Source: Sphaerisporangium krabiense (GTDB lineage: Bacteria > Actinomycetota > Actinomycetes > Streptosporangiales > Streptosporangiaceae). From it: a DNA stretch of 64,000 bases. Shown here piece by piece: positions 7,909 to 16,881 of the stretch. Made by a program: the position numbers and the translations under genes. The stretch spans positions 300,501-364,500 of the forward strand of contig NZ_JACHBR010000002.1 of NCBI RefSeq assembly GCF_014200435.1, given 5' to 3'. Position 1 is the stretch's first letter. The number at the start of each line of letters is the position of its first letter. The notes under the pieces were generated by a model that was given only the letters and a program-made list of their open reading frames with translations, was not told where the DNA came from and ran no database searches.

Positions 7909-9159
7909 TCAGTGCGCGCCGGCCCCGGCGGGGACCTGGGCGGTGAGCCGGACCGGAAGGGTGCGGTGGCCGTTCATGATGAACGTCGGCAGCGGCTGCA
8001 GCTCCCCGGGCGTGACGGCGAGGGACAGCTCGGGGTAGCGCTCGAACAGCGTCGACAGCCCGATCTCCGCGACCATCCGCGCGATGCCGGCGCCGAGGCA
8101 GAAGTGCGGGCCGTGGCCGAAGGACAGGTGCTCCTTGTCGGCGCGGGTGATGTCGAAGTCGGCGGCGGTGTCGCCGTGCAGCGCCGGGTCGCGGCCGACC
8201 GCGCTGTAGTTGATGAGGATCGGGTCGCCCTTGGGGATTGTGACGCCGTCCAGCTCGATGTCCTCGACGGCGTAGCGCAGCGGGAGCTGGGCGAGGGGCG
8301 ACTGCACGCGCAGGACCTCGTCGATGACGTCGTCCCAGGTGGCGCCGCCGTTCTTGACGAGCTCCAGCTGCTCGGGGTGGGTGAGCAGGGCGGTGATGGC
8401 GTTGTCGAAGAAGTTGATCGTCGTCTCCGAGCCGGCGCCGAGGATCGCGAAGATGGTGTCGGTCAGCTCGTCCTCGCTGAGCCGCGACCCGTCCTCCTCG
8501 CGGGCGGCGATGAGGTCGGTGGTGATGTCCTCGCCGGGGGTGGCGCGCTTGGAGGCGATCAGCTCGGCCATCGCCTGGCGCCAGCCGCCGAGGATCTCGG
8601 CCGCCTGCTCCGGGCTGACGGTCGTGTCGATCATCATCTCGATGACCTTCGCCGTCTTGGCCAGGGCCTCCTGCGACATCCCGATCAGGTCGGCGACGAT
8701 CAGGGCGGGCAGCGGGTAGGCGAAGCGCTCGCGCAGGTCGACGACCTCGCCGGGCGGGGTCGCGGCCAGCGCGTCGAGGAGCTGGCCGGTGAGCTCGACG
8801 ACGCGGGGGCGGATCGCCTCGGTGCGGCGGCGGGTGAACGCCTTGCCGACCAGCTTGCGCAGGCGGACGTGCTCCTTGCCGTAGGCGGTGACCATGTTGT
8901 CCATGGCGACCCAGCTGATCATCTCCCAGTCCGGGGGGATCTCGCCGTTGATGAAGGCCGGCCAGTGGTTGCGGGCGCTCTTGGTCACCCGCGGGTCGGT
9001 GAGCAGGTCCCTGATGACGGCGTGGCTGTTGATCGACCACGCCTCGACGCCGCCGGGCAGCTCCACCAGGGTCGCGGGGCCCGCCGCGCGCAGCCGGTCC
9101 GCCTCGGCGTGGATGTCTTTCCCTGTGGTGTCGAGGGCGACGGGGCAGCGTTCTACCAT
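7909..9159 (-). CDS. Cytochrome P450 (actinomycete tailoring type)
   Basis: A complete P450 of 416 residues, typical in length for soluble class I enzymes. It shows the C-helix region WVAMDNMVTAYGKEHVRLRKLV, I-helix GAGSETT, K-helix EVLRVQSPL and heme loop FGHGPHFCLGAGIAR with the cysteine ligand. The start is placed at an inner ATG (9159) with GGGAG eight bases upstream; an ATG at 9174 would add five residues. The sequence resembles CYP107-like hydroxylases and epoxidases of secondary metabolism. It is transcribed alone, with only a degenerate motif copy upstream. The substrate is unknown; the aromatic acid or the scaffold are candidates. Confidence 0.93.
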   Translation of the reverse strand: MVERCPVALDTTGKDIHAEADRLRAAGPATLVELPGGVEAWSINSHAVIRDLLTDPRVTKSARNHWPAFINGEIPPDWEMISWVAMDNMVTAYGKEHVRLRKLVGKAFTRRRTEAIRPRVVELTGQLLDALAATPPGEVVDLRERFAYPLPALIVADLIGMSQEALAKTAKVIEMMIDTTVSPEQAAEILGGWRQAMAELIASKRATPGEDITTDLIAAREEDGSRLSEDELTDTIFAILGAGSETTINFFDNAITALLTHPEQLELVKNGGATWDDVIDEVLRVQSPLAQLPLRYAVEDIELDGVTIPKGDPILINYSAVGRDPALHGDTAADFDITRADKEHLSFGHGPHFCLGAGIARMVAEIGLSTLFERYPELSLAVTPGELQPLPTFIMNGHRTLPVRLTAQVPAGAGAH

Positions 9160-9574
9160 CTGAAGTTCTCCCATGATCTCGTCGGAGAGATTGATCAGGA
9201 TGCCGGCCTGCCAATGCTGAAAAATTCAGGTGATTCGGCTCGCTCGCCGGAGGACGCCTGTCGGCCGCCGTATCGGTAATCGCCCGCGCATCCGTGACTG
9301 TATGCTGTAATAATACGTCGCCGCGGCCTGCCGCAATAGGGATGCGGGCGCCGCGGAAAGGTATTCAGCAATTCAGAAGAGGAATGGCGCGCCCGGCGCC
9401 GTGCCGCATTCTCGGAGAAAAAGAAGGCATAACGCGAGAAAGGCCGCGCATTTCCGGAGAAGACATTCTCCCGTGCGCGGCCTTCCGGGGCGGGGTCCCC
9501 GCAAACGCCGGGAGCCACCTCCGCCGGGTGGCGGGGGTGGCTCCCGGGTGGCGCGGGGCGTCGCGCCGGAGGGG
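9160..9574. other. Gap between P450 and MFS genes with several motif-like copies
   Basis: This gap holds a degenerate motif on the minus strand (9283-9305, containing CGGATGCGCGGG) that would serve the P450. It also holds three plus-strand variants beginning GCAATTCAGAAGA (9368), GCATTCTCGGAGA (9406) and GCATTTCCGGAGAAG (9448). No plus-strand gene follows these, so they may be remnants or may show that orientation is not absolute. The MFS terminator lies at 9510-9545. Confidence 0.4.
9510..9545 (-). terminator. Hairpin after the MFS exporter
   Basis: GGGAGCCACC at 9510-9519 pairs with GGTGGCTCCC at 9536-9545, a perfect 10-bp stem 30 bases past the MFS stop. Confidence 0.65.
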
Positions 9575-11206
9575 TCAGCCCGTGGTGACCTGGACGGCGG
9601 GCGGAGTGGGCTCGGACTCCGGTCCGGCCGCGGCCGCCGCCTCGCCGGACTCCTCGGCGCCGCCGCCGTGGCCGTGGTCGCCGCTCGGGTTCACGTGCCG
9701 CAGCGCGACCGCCGCGAGCACCGCGAGCAGGACGGCGAGGCCCGCGCTCACCGCGGCGCCCGAGTTGAGCGCCGAGGTGAACGCCTCGCGCGCCGCCGCC
9801 AGCAGGCCCGCCCCGGTGGCGCCGGGCAGGTCCGCGGCCACATGGACGGCGCTCGCGATGCTCTCGCTCGCGGTGGCCGCCGCCTGCGCGGGCACGCCCG
9901 CCGGGATCGCGTCGCTGATCTGGGCGCCGTAGACCGCGGTGCCGACGCTGCCGATGGCCGCGATGCCGAGCGCGATGCCGAGCTCGCCGCCGGTCTCCGA
10001 CAGCGACGCCGCCGACCCGGCCTTCTCCGGCGGCGCGGAGGCCATGATCAGCCCGGTGCCGAGGCCCGCCATCGGGCCCGCGCCGAGCGCGGAGACGTAG
10101 ATGCCGGCCACCAGCAGGCCGATGCCGGTGGAGTTGTCGACCTGGGTCACGAGCGCGTAGCCGATCGCCATGACCAGCAGGCCGCCCGCGATGGTGTAGG
10201 CGGGGCGGACCTTGCGGGCGATGATCGGGGCGACCTGCAGGCCGATGACCGTGGCCACGGTGCCGGGCACCAGCCACAGGCCCGCGCGCAGCGGCGAGAG
10301 CCCCTCGACCGTCTGCAGGTACAGGTTGATCAGCAGGAACGTGCCGCTCATGACGCCGCCGAAGACCATGATGATCAGCGCGGCGCTGAAGGAGCGGTTG
10401 CCGAACAGGCGCAGGTCGAGCAGCGGGTGCTCCAGGGTGCGCTGCCTGCGCACGAACAGCAGGCCGACGACCACGCCCACCGCGATGGCGACGAGCGAGG
10501 TGACCTGCACGCCGCTCTTGGCCAGTTCCTTGAGCCCGTAGATGAGGGGCAGGATCGTGGCCAGCGACATGATCACGCTGAGCACGTCGACCTTACCGGC
10601 GTTCGGGTCGCGGTACTCGGGCAGCAGCCGCGGCCCGGCCAGCAGGAGCAGGCCCATGACCGGAACGCTGAGCAGGAACACCGAGCCCCACCAGAAGTTC
10701 TCCAGCAGCACGCCGCCGACGACGGGGCCGATGGCCATGCCGCCCATGAAGCAGCTCATCCACACGGCGATGGCCGTGCCCATCTGCTTGGGGTCGCGGA
10801 ACATGTTGCTGAGCAGGGCGAGCGTGGAGGGCATGAGCGTGGCGCCGGTGATGCCCATGAGCGCGCGGGTGGCGATCAGCATCTCGGGGCCGGTGGAGTA
10901 GGCCGCCGCCACCGAGGCCAGCGCGAACAGGCCCGCGCCGATCATCAGCAGCCTGCGCCGGCCGATCCGGTCGCCGAGGGTGCCCATGGTGACCAGGCAA
11001 CCGGCGATCAGGAACCCGTAGATGTCGGTGATCCACAGCAGCTGGGTGCTGCCGGCGTCGAGGTCGGCGCTGAGCTGGGGCAGCGCCAGGTACAACACGC
11101 TCGAGTCCAAGGCGAGCAGCAGGGTGGGCAGGGCCAGTACCGCAAGCCCGATCCACTCGCGCCGTCCCGCCTTGACACCGGACCCGGCGTCGGCGATCGC
11201 ATCCAT
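9575..11206 (-). CDS. MFS drug exporter, DHA2 (QacA/EmrB) type, 14 segments
   Basis: A 543-residue membrane transporter. About 14 hydrophobic segments can be counted, the number expected for the DHA2 drug:proton antiporters. Motif A (LGDRIGRRRLLMIGA) sits in the loop after segment 2 and a motif C-like stretch (GMAIGPVVGGVLLE) in segment 5. The cytoplasmic tail is rich in His, Gly, Ala and Glu. The start is the ATG at 11206 with GGAAGGA upstream, one codon inside a TTG. It probably exports the cluster product, adding to the resistance expected from the UvrA-like protein. A cluster motif copy (11321-11341) lies 115 bases upstream on the same strand. Confidence 0.93.
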   Translation of the reverse strand: MDAIADAGSGVKAGRREWIGLAVLALPTLLLALDSSVLYLALPQLSADLDAGSTQLLWITDIYGFLIAGCLVTMGTLGDRIGRRRLLMIGAGLFALASVAAAYSTGPEMLIATRALMGITGATLMPSTLALLSNMFRDPKQMGTAIAVWMSCFMGGMAIGPVVGGVLLENFWWGSVFLLSVPVMGLLLLAGPRLLPEYRDPNAGKVDVLSVIMSLATILPLIYGLKELAKSGVQVTSLVAIAVGVVVGLLFVRRQRTLEHPLLDLRLFGNRSFSAALIIMVFGGVMSGTFLLINLYLQTVEGLSPLRAGLWLVPGTVATVIGLQVAPIIARKVRPAYTIAGGLLVMAIGYALVTQVDNSTGIGLLVAGIYVSALGAGPMAGLGTGLIMASAPPEKAGSAASLSETGGELGIALGIAAIGSVGTAVYGAQISDAIPAGVPAQAAATASESIASAVHVAADLPGATGAGLLAAAREAFTSALNSGAAVSAGLAVLLAVLAAVALRHVNPSGDHGHGGGAEESGEAAAAAGPESEPTPPAVQVTTG

Positions 11207-11320
11207 CAAAGATCCTTCCGTCTGTACTGTCCGGGCCGTTGTGACGACATCAGCTCGCTATCGCGACATTCTTTGTCAATACAAAAGGGTTCAGCTCAAG
11301 TCTTACCAGCCGAGATCTCG

Positions 11321-11341
11321 TTCGGGCTTCTCTCAGATTGC
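11321..11341 (-). promoter_or_regulatory. Cluster motif copy 4 (MFS exporter)
   Basis: Minus strand reads GCAATCTGAGAGAAGCCCGA, 115 bases upstream of the exporter start and pointing to it. The 11207-11616 gap is otherwise empty apart from copy 5. Confidence 0.55.
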
Positions 11342-11568
11342 GGAAATCGAACCGTGACCGGCGGCGGCCCGGTGCGAGGGGCATGGGTGTATCCGCAGGT
11401 CAACGGCCCTGTCGGGCCGCCGGGGCGGCGCGGGGAAAGAGGGTTTTCACGTGCCTCGTGGTAAGGATGGTCAAGTATCCTGTTTGGGAGGTCTGGCACC
11501 CTGGTTATTGACATCACAAATCAGGATTCCGGGCGACGAATCCGCATGTTTACCGGCGGCCATGACGC

Positions 11569-11590
11569 GCAATGCCGGAGATGCGCCGCC
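11569..11590 (+). promoter_or_regulatory. Cluster motif copy 5 (HAD remnant)
   Basis: Plus strand reads GCAATGCCGGAGATGCGCCG, an almost perfect consensus copy, 27 bases upstream of the HAD fragment at 11617. Confidence 0.65.
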
Positions 11591-11616
11591 CCGGCGCGCG
11601 GTGTGACGCTGACGGC

Positions 11617-11832
11617 ATGCCGATCCCTCACGACGCGGTCGTCTTCGACTGCGACGGCGCCTTGGCCGACACCGGGACCGCGTGGAACGACGCCTGCCGC
11701 GACCTCTTCGCGCGGTACGGCATGCCCCTCGACCCCGCCGCCCGCACGCGTCTCGCCGGCCCGCGACCGGCCGAGCCGGGAGAGGAGCCGGCCCGTCTGC
11801 TCGGCCGCCCCGCGCCGGACCCCGTCGTCTGA
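11617..11832 (+). pseudogene. Remnant of a HAD-superfamily phosphatase (N-terminal end only)
   Basis: A 71-codon frame begins MPIPHDAVVFDCDGALADT, the motif I region of HAD phosphatases (DxDG with the catalytic aspartate), and continues WNDACRDLFARYGMPLD as expected for the first helix after it. It then loses similarity and stops at 11830-11832. Intact family members are 200 or more residues long, and I see no continuation in other frames up to the next gene. It looks like a truncated gene that kept its upstream cluster motif. A short functional protein is possible but unlikely. Confidence 0.65.
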
Positions 11833-12008
11833 TAAAAGGGTATTTTTCCCGCAAATCAGGCATTAGCTCAGAAATATCCAATGGTCTCGATATACGGGAT
11901 GCGGTCCAGTAGATTCTGAGCCCTCAACGCGGGCGGAACGCGGTCCATGGGATCGCGTCGGGGGAGTGCTTTCGCCTCGGCGTTCCGACGTGGGGCGAGG
12001 AGCGGGCG

Positions 12009-14750
12009 ATGTGGGTCGATCATGCCGGGGGTCCGAAGGGCGCGCGCGTCCTTCCGAAAGGCGTTCACTATATTTTCCAGGTCATCGACGCCGCGGTGGC
12101 CGAACGGGCGGACGGCCGCCGTATTCCGATCGTTCTGATCACGCATGAGCACGGTCCCGGCGAGCCGGAGACGGCGGGTGAGGAAACGGCGCAGTCGTGG
12201 CTGGTCTCGGCGTACCGTGAACGCCTTTCCCGGCAGCGCGGGCCGGGCCGTGACGGCCTGGACAGCATCGTCCCGCACGCCTACGTCGACGACGCCGCGC
12301 TCGTGGCCTCGTACGAGCCGCACATCGCCCTGGTCGAGAGCGTCCGCGACCAGCTCAGACGCTCGATGCGGGGGAGCGGCGTGCTGCGGTTCCCCTGCCT
12401 CGACCCGTGCCTGACGATCCTGCGCACCGAGGCCGGCGTGGGCACGGCGAAGGACACCCTGCTGCGCGACACGCTGTACGCCGCCTACAAGGCCGAGCGC
12501 TCCTGGCTCGACTGGCTGCCCGAGCTCGCGAACGCCGTCGGCAAGCAGACCCCCTCGGGGGGATGGTTCGACGTGGTGCGGATACCCGCCTCCCGCCTGG
12601 TCCGGAGGGTGTACACCAACCGGCTCCGTCGCACGCACCGCTGGCTCGAAGGCGTGCTCCAGGCCCCCGGTGGCGACTTCCTCGGCACGGCGTTGGAGAT
12701 CGTCAAGGACGGTCCCCGGCGGGGCAACGAACCGCTCGTCCAGCGAATCCTGCTGATGGCGCTCATGCGCGACCTCGCCAAGGCCGTGCGCGGCCCATGG
12801 CCGGGGTGGCTGTGGGGCCGGCGCCGCCCGGGACGGCCCTGGCCGTTCGTCGTCCTGCTCGGCACGGTGGGCGATCCCGGCGCGCCGAGCCGCGCGTTCC
12901 TCGACCGGTACACCGACCTCGCGCGGACCGAGGACCCCGCCCCGCTGATGATCCTCGGAGCGCTCACCGGGGAGGTCCCGCCCTATGCCTTTCCCCTCAC
13001 GCCGGACGCCGGTCCCGGCGCGGCGCCGGCGCGCGGCCGTAGCGCGCCGATGCTCCTGGCGGACCGGCTCTCGGCGCTGTACGCCCGCGGCGACGACGAC
13101 GGCGCCGGCGTCCACCTGCTGCCGCTGTCCGCGGAGCCGGACGAGGGCATGGACGCCGACTGGCTCCAGGCCAATCCCAAGGTCGTGCCGCCACGGGTCC
13201 GGCGGCGCGCGAAGGTGCGCCCGTACCTGCCCGTCATCGTCGCGTCCGTGCTGCTCGCGGCGCTGACGCTCGTCCTGCGCCCTGGACCGGCCCCGTCGGC
13301 GGCCCCCGTGAAACCGTCCTCGTGCCGGAAGACCAAGAACACCGACGAGATCGTCGGGGTGACCGACGGCCTGCGGTGCACGCTGGCCGGGCCGCAGGAC
13401 ACCGTGCTGCGGGAGCTGGAGCGGATCGCCGGAGAGCAGAACAAGGCCCTCACGCCCGGCCGGGCCTACCGGTCGGTGGTCTTCCTCGCTCCCCTCACCA
13501 ACGCGAAGGAGAACGACAACGCGGTGCCGTCCGGCATCCCAGCCCTGCGCGGCGCGCTGCTCGCGCAGCGGCAGATCAACAAGGCGCAGGTCAGGCGGAT
13601 GCCGGTCCGGCTGCTCATCGCCAACGCCGGCGAGCAGTTCAGATACGGGTCGGACTGGTCGAGGGACCGCGAGGGCATCGACGTCGCCCAGATGATCATC
13701 GACGCGGCGGCGGAGGAGCACGTCGCGGGCGTCATCGGCATCACGCAGAGCCGGCAGGAGTCGCTGCGGGCCGCGCACGAGCTGGACCGGGCGCAGATCC
13801 CCGTCATCGCGACGGGCACCGTGGGCAGCAAGATGGTGGACTTCGACGCCCCACCGCGGTACTTCCAGGTGTCGCCGACCAACGACCGGATCTCCCGGGT
13901 GCTGGCCGATTTCGCGGTGAACTCCGAGGACCTGCGGAAGCTCACCGGGCCCGGGCCGGCCACCGCGGTCATCGTCCACGACCCGGCGGACGAGTTCTTC
14001 AGCGCGGACCTCACCGACAAGTTCGGCGAGCGGTACCTCGAGGCCGGCGGCGACGTCAGGAAGATCGCCTACCTGGAGAAGGGCAACGACAGGAACACGC
14101 GCGACGTCGCCGAGGAGATCTGCCGGACGGTCAAGGCCACGAACGGCTTCGTCCTGTACACGGGGCGCTCGGGCGTGATGCCCAACCTGTTCGGCGCCCT
14201 GCAGCACGAGCCCATGTGCGAGAAGAGCGAAGGCACGATCGCGGTCCTGGCCGAGAGCGTCGATCCGGATCTCATCACCGCGCCCGAGCGCATGGGGCGC
14301 GAGTACCCGTACCTGACGCTGTTCTACTCGGCCTCCAACCCCATCGACGACGGGGACCTCAAGCACGCCTCCACCAGGTTCTCCCGGGACTTCCGCGAGA
14401 CGTTCCACCGGGACGACCCCGACATCGAGGCCGCGGGCGGGTTCGACGCGCTGAACGTGCTCTCCGAGGTGATCAACGCGGTCTACACCGCTCACTCCGA
14501 CGGCGACGTCCGCCCGAGCGACGTGTACCAGCACCTGCTCAACACCGGGATCACCCATCTGGGCGCGACCGGCAGGCTGAGGCTGGACGGCCGCCACAAG
14601 TACCCGCCGGACAAGGCCGTCTACATCCGTGAGATCGACCCGCAGGGGCGAATTCTGCCGCGCCTGGCCTGCGGGATCCTCCACAACACCGACGTGGCCA
14701 CCACCTGGGGGCCCAAGGGCCGCCCGCACCCCTGCCCGCGCGACCCGTGA
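12009..14750 (+). CDS. Membrane protein with cytoplasmic N-terminal domain and extracellular type 1 periplasmic-binding domain
   Basis: A 913-residue protein in three parts. Residues 1-400 have no signal peptide and look cytoplasmic, with hydrophobic strand-like pieces such as IPIVLITHEHGPG and WPFVVLLGTVGD; I see no clear Walker A. One transmembrane segment follows near residues 402-420 (YLPVIVASVLLAALTLVL). Residues 425-913 resemble the type 1 periplasmic-binding fold of branched-chain amino-acid receptors (VAGVIGITQSRQES, IPVIATGTVGSKM, RYFQVSPTNDRISRVLADFA, FDALNVLSEVINAVY). The layout is that of a one-pass receptor: ligand outside, effector inside. The start at 12009 has GAGGAG seven bases upstream, and the frame stays open back to a stop near 11910. 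The function is unknown. It has no cluster motif directly upstream and converges on the sugar genes. Confidence 0.85.
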   Translation: MWVDHAGGPKGARVLPKGVHYIFQVIDAAVAERADGRRIPIVLITHEHGPGEPETAGEETAQSWLVSAYRERLSRQRGPGRDGLDSIVPHAYVDDAALVASYEPHIALVESVRDQLRRSMRGSGVLRFPCLDPCLTILRTEAGVGTAKDTLLRDTLYAAYKAERSWLDWLPELANAVGKQTPSGGWFDVVRIPASRLVRRVYTNRLRRTHRWLEGVLQAPGGDFLGTALEIVKDGPRRGNEPLVQRILLMALMRDLAKAVRGPWPGWLWGRRRPGRPWPFVVLLGTVGDPGAPSRAFLDRYTDLARTEDPAPLMILGALTGEVPPYAFPLTPDAGPGAAPARGRSAPMLLADRLSALYARGDDDGAGVHLLPLSAEPDEGMDADWLQANPKVVPPRVRRRAKVRPYLPVIVASVLLAALTLVLRPGPAPSAAPVKPSSCRKTKNTDEIVGVTDGLRCTLAGPQDTVLRELERIAGEQNKALTPGRAYRSVVFLAPLTNAKENDNAVPSGIPALRGALLAQRQINKAQVRRMPVRLLIANAGEQFRYGSDWSRDREGIDVAQMIIDAAAEEHVAGVIGITQSRQESLRAAHELDRAQIPVIATGTVGSKMVDFDAPPRYFQVSPTNDRISRVLADFAVNSEDLRKLTGPGPATAVIVHDPADEFFSADLTDKFGERYLEAGGDVRKIAYLEKGNDRNTRDVAEEICRTVKATNGFVLYTGRSGVMPNLFGALQHEPMCEKSEGTIAVLAESVDPDLITAPERMGREYPYLTLFYSASNPIDDGDLKHASTRFSRDFRETFHRDDPDIEAAGGFDALNVLSEVINAVYTAHSDGDVRPSDVYQHLLNTGITHLGATGRLRLDGRHKYPPDKAVYIREIDPQGRILPRLACGILHNTDVATTWGPKGRPHPCPRDP

Positions 14751-14778
14751 GCCCGTTCCGGCGTCCCGGGGAGGGCCG

Positions 14779-15915
14779 TCACCAGCCCGAGCGGATGGTC
14801 GCGACGACGTGGGCGCGATCCTCCTCCGACAGCCACCAGCCGACGGGGACGTGCACGACCCGGTCGTGCACGGCGTCCAGGTTGGGCAGGGCCTCGGCGG
14901 CGTCCGGCGGCAGACAGGTGTGGGTGTCGTTGCGCCGGACCACCGCGCTCGCCTGGATGCCGGCGTCCGCCAGCTTCCTGATGAAGTCGGCGCGCCGCTC
15001 CACCTTCACCGGGTACAGCCAGAACGACGACTCCTCGCCCTCGGGCCGCGCGGTCGGCTCCAGGCCCGGCACGCCCGCGAGGTGCTCGTCGAAGTGGGCG
15101 GCGTTGCGGCGGTGCAGCGCCACCCGGTCGGCGACGGTCTCCAGGTTGGCCAGGCCGATGGCCGCGGCGATCTCGCCGAGGTAGAAGTTGTAGCCCCATT
15201 CGGGCACGTCGTAGTCGCCGTTGACCCGGTCGGCGCGCCGGTCGATGCCGAAGAACCGCAGGCGCAGCGCACGGCGCAGCGACTCCTCGTCCGGGGTGAC
15301 GAGCATGCCGCCCGCGCCGCACGCCAGGTGCTTGGTGGCGTGGAAGCTGAACACGCAGTAGTTGCCGTGGTTGCCGAGCGGCGTGCCCCGCAACGTGGTG
15401 CCCCACGCCTGCGCGCAGTCCTCGATGACGGGCGGGCGGAACCCGTGGGCCGCCTCGGCGTCGTCGAGGACGCGCGCCAGCCGTTCGACGTCGACCGGGT
15501 GCCCGGCCCAGTGGACGACCATGATGGCGCGGGTGGCCGGCGAGATCTTCTTGGCCAGGTCGTCCAGGTCCATGTTGAGCGTGCCCGGGTCCACGTCCAC
15601 CCAGCGGACGCGGAAGCCGTTGGCGAGGATGGCCCAGTTGGTGGCCTCGAAGGTGAGGGCCGTGGTGAGCACCTCGCCGCGGTCGCCGTCCCCCGGCGGG
15701 TTCGAGCCGGGGGGACTGGTCGCGAGCCGCAGGGCCAGGTGCAGGCCGGAGGTCCCGTTGTTGACGGTCGCCAGGTGCGGGGTGCCGACGCGGGCGCGCA
15801 GGGCGTCCTCGAACTCCTCGACCCGCGGCCCGTGCCCGAGCACGGCGGTGCCGATGACCTCGCGCACCCGGTCGGCGGCGTCGGGCGCCAGCGCGACCTT
15901 GAACAGGGGGATCAT
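14779..15915 (-). CDS. NDP-4-keto-sugar aminotransferase (DegT/DnrJ/EryC1)
   Basis: A 378-residue PLP enzyme of the sugar aminotransferase family. Marks are NNGTSGLHLAL (phosphate-binding region), MVVHWAGHPVDVERL, VIEDCAQAWG with the aspartate that holds the pyridine nitrogen, and SFHATKHLACGAGGML with the Schiff-base lysine. It transfers an amino group to a keto sugar nucleotide, most likely C-4 of the NDP-4-ketopentose made by the decarboxylase at 19718. The start is taken as the ATG at 15915 with AGGGA upstream; a GTG at 15927 adds four residues. It follows the N-methyltransferase by about 30 bases in one operon, so the amine is probably methylated next. Confidence 0.92.
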   Translation of the reverse strand: MIPLFKVALAPDAADRVREVIGTAVLGHGPRVEEFEDALRARVGTPHLATVNNGTSGLHLALRLATSPPGSNPPGDGDRGEVLTTALTFEATNWAILANGFRVRWVDVDPGTLNMDLDDLAKKISPATRAIMVVHWAGHPVDVERLARVLDDAEAAHGFRPPVIEDCAQAWGTTLRGTPLGNHGNYCVFSFHATKHLACGAGGMLVTPDEESLRRALRLRFFGIDRRADRVNGDYDVPEWGYNFYLGEIAAAIGLANLETVADRVALHRRNAAHFDEHLAGVPGLEPTARPEGEESSFWLYPVKVERRADFIRKLADAGIQASAVVRRNDTHTCLPPDAAEALPNLDAVHDRVVHVPVGWWLSEEDRAHVVATIRSGW

Positions 15916-15945
15916 GCCGTCCCTCACCTCAGGATCACCGCCGGG

Positions 15946-16695
15946 TCAGTGCCGGATGCCGACGAACAGCCCGCGGCCGGCCAGGATGTCGCCGGGCTCG
16001 ACGTACTCCACGGTGCACCCGGCGCGCAGGAACGCCGACTCGTACTGCTCGGGCGAGAACAGGGTGAAGATCTGGACGTGCTCGAAGTGCCGCACGCCCG
16101 CGGAGTCGGCCACGACGTAGTGGGCCTGCTGGTGGACGGCGTCGCCGTGCCGCACCGACCGGGCGATGCGGGCGACCGTGCGGCCCTCGGTCCGGATCAC
16201 GTCGTCGCCGATGTGCCCGTCGATGAACGTGTGGGGGAAGTACCACGGCTCGACGATGAGCACGCCTCCGGGGGAGACGTGCCCGGCCATGGTGGACACC
16301 GCGGCGTCCAGCTCGGCGGTCGTGCGCATGTAGCCGACCGTGCTGTACATGCTGGTCACGGCGTCGAAGGTGCGGCCGAGGCGGAAGTCGCGGATGTCGC
16401 CGGGGTGGACGAGCACGCCGGGCAGCTTCTCGGCCGCCGCCGCGCGCATCGTGTCCGACAGCTCGACGCCCTCGACGTGGTCGAAGACGGTCCGCAGCGT
16501 GCGCAGGTGCTCGCCCGTGCCGCACGCGACGTCGACCAGCGAGTTCGCGTCGGCCTTGCGCGCGCGGATCAGGTCGACGAGGATCCGCGCCTCGCGCGCG
16601 TAGTCCTTGCCGCGCCCCTGGTAGAGGAGGTCGTAGACCTCGCTGACCTCCGGCGCGTAGACGTTGGTGTCTCGCACGGAGAAATCTGTGGTCAT
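15946..16695 (-). CDS. NDP-aminosugar N-methyltransferase (DesVI/TylM1 type)
   Basis: A 249-residue SAM-dependent methyltransferase. The SAM-binding motif is LVDVACGTGEHL near residues 47-58, preceded by the family opening VYDLLYQGRGKDYA. FDAVTSMYSTVGYM and VEPWYFPHTFIDG match the DesVI/TylM1 N-methyltransferases of amino deoxysugars. It should add one or two methyl groups to the 4-amino group installed by the neighbouring aminotransferase. The start is the ATG at 16695 with GGGGAGA upstream; the frame is open further up but without family content. It is the first gene of a two-gene operon with its own motif copy at 16768-16789. Confidence 0.92.
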   Translation of the reverse strand: MTTDFSVRDTNVYAPEVSEVYDLLYQGRGKDYAREARILVDLIRARKADANSLVDVACGTGEHLRTLRTVFDHVEGVELSDTMRAAAAEKLPGVLVHPGDIRDFRLGRTFDAVTSMYSTVGYMRTTAELDAAVSTMAGHVSPGGVLIVEPWYFPHTFIDGHIGDDVIRTEGRTVARIARSVRHGDAVHQQAHYVVADSAGVRHFEHVQIFTLFSPEQYESAFLRAGCTVEYVEPGDILAGRGLFVGIRH

Positions 16696-16767
16696 CGGCG
16701 TCTCCCCACGGGTCGGTAAGGAGGGCCCGGTCGCGGCCCCGCACCTGAGCCTCCCGCCCGGGCGCCG

Positions 16768-16789
16768 CGGCGCGCATCTTCTGTCGTGC
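16768..16789 (-). promoter_or_regulatory. Cluster motif copy 6 (N-methyltransferase operon)
   Basis: Minus strand reads GCACGACAGAAGATGCGCGC, 73 bases upstream of the N-methyltransferase. It faces away from copy 7, which serves the divergent gene. Confidence 0.6.
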
Positions 16790-16833
16790 GGATCTCCGGC
16801 GCGTGCGGGGCGGTGATCGCGCCGGGCACCACG

Positions 16834-16855
16834 GCATTTCCGGAGAAGGTTCGCG
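16834..16855 (+). promoter_or_regulatory. Cluster motif copy 7 (C-methyltransferase)
   Basis: Plus strand reads GCATTTCCGGAGAAGGTTCG, ending 27 bases before the ATG at 16882. That gene has no clear ribosome-binding site, so a very short or absent leader is possible. Confidence 0.55.
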
Positions 16856-16881
16856 GGGGCCCGGCGGTTAGCCTGAGCCTC

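Noticed and set aside
11868-14729. Very long antisense frame (953 codons) opposite the receptor-like gene
   Set aside because: It is a shadow frame caused by high GC; its translation is low-complexity Arg/Gly/Ala-rich with no domain, while the plus strand encodes recognisable folds. The same applies to long frames at 5942-7690, 6577-9279, 9401-11464, 2906-4399 and 32215-34302.
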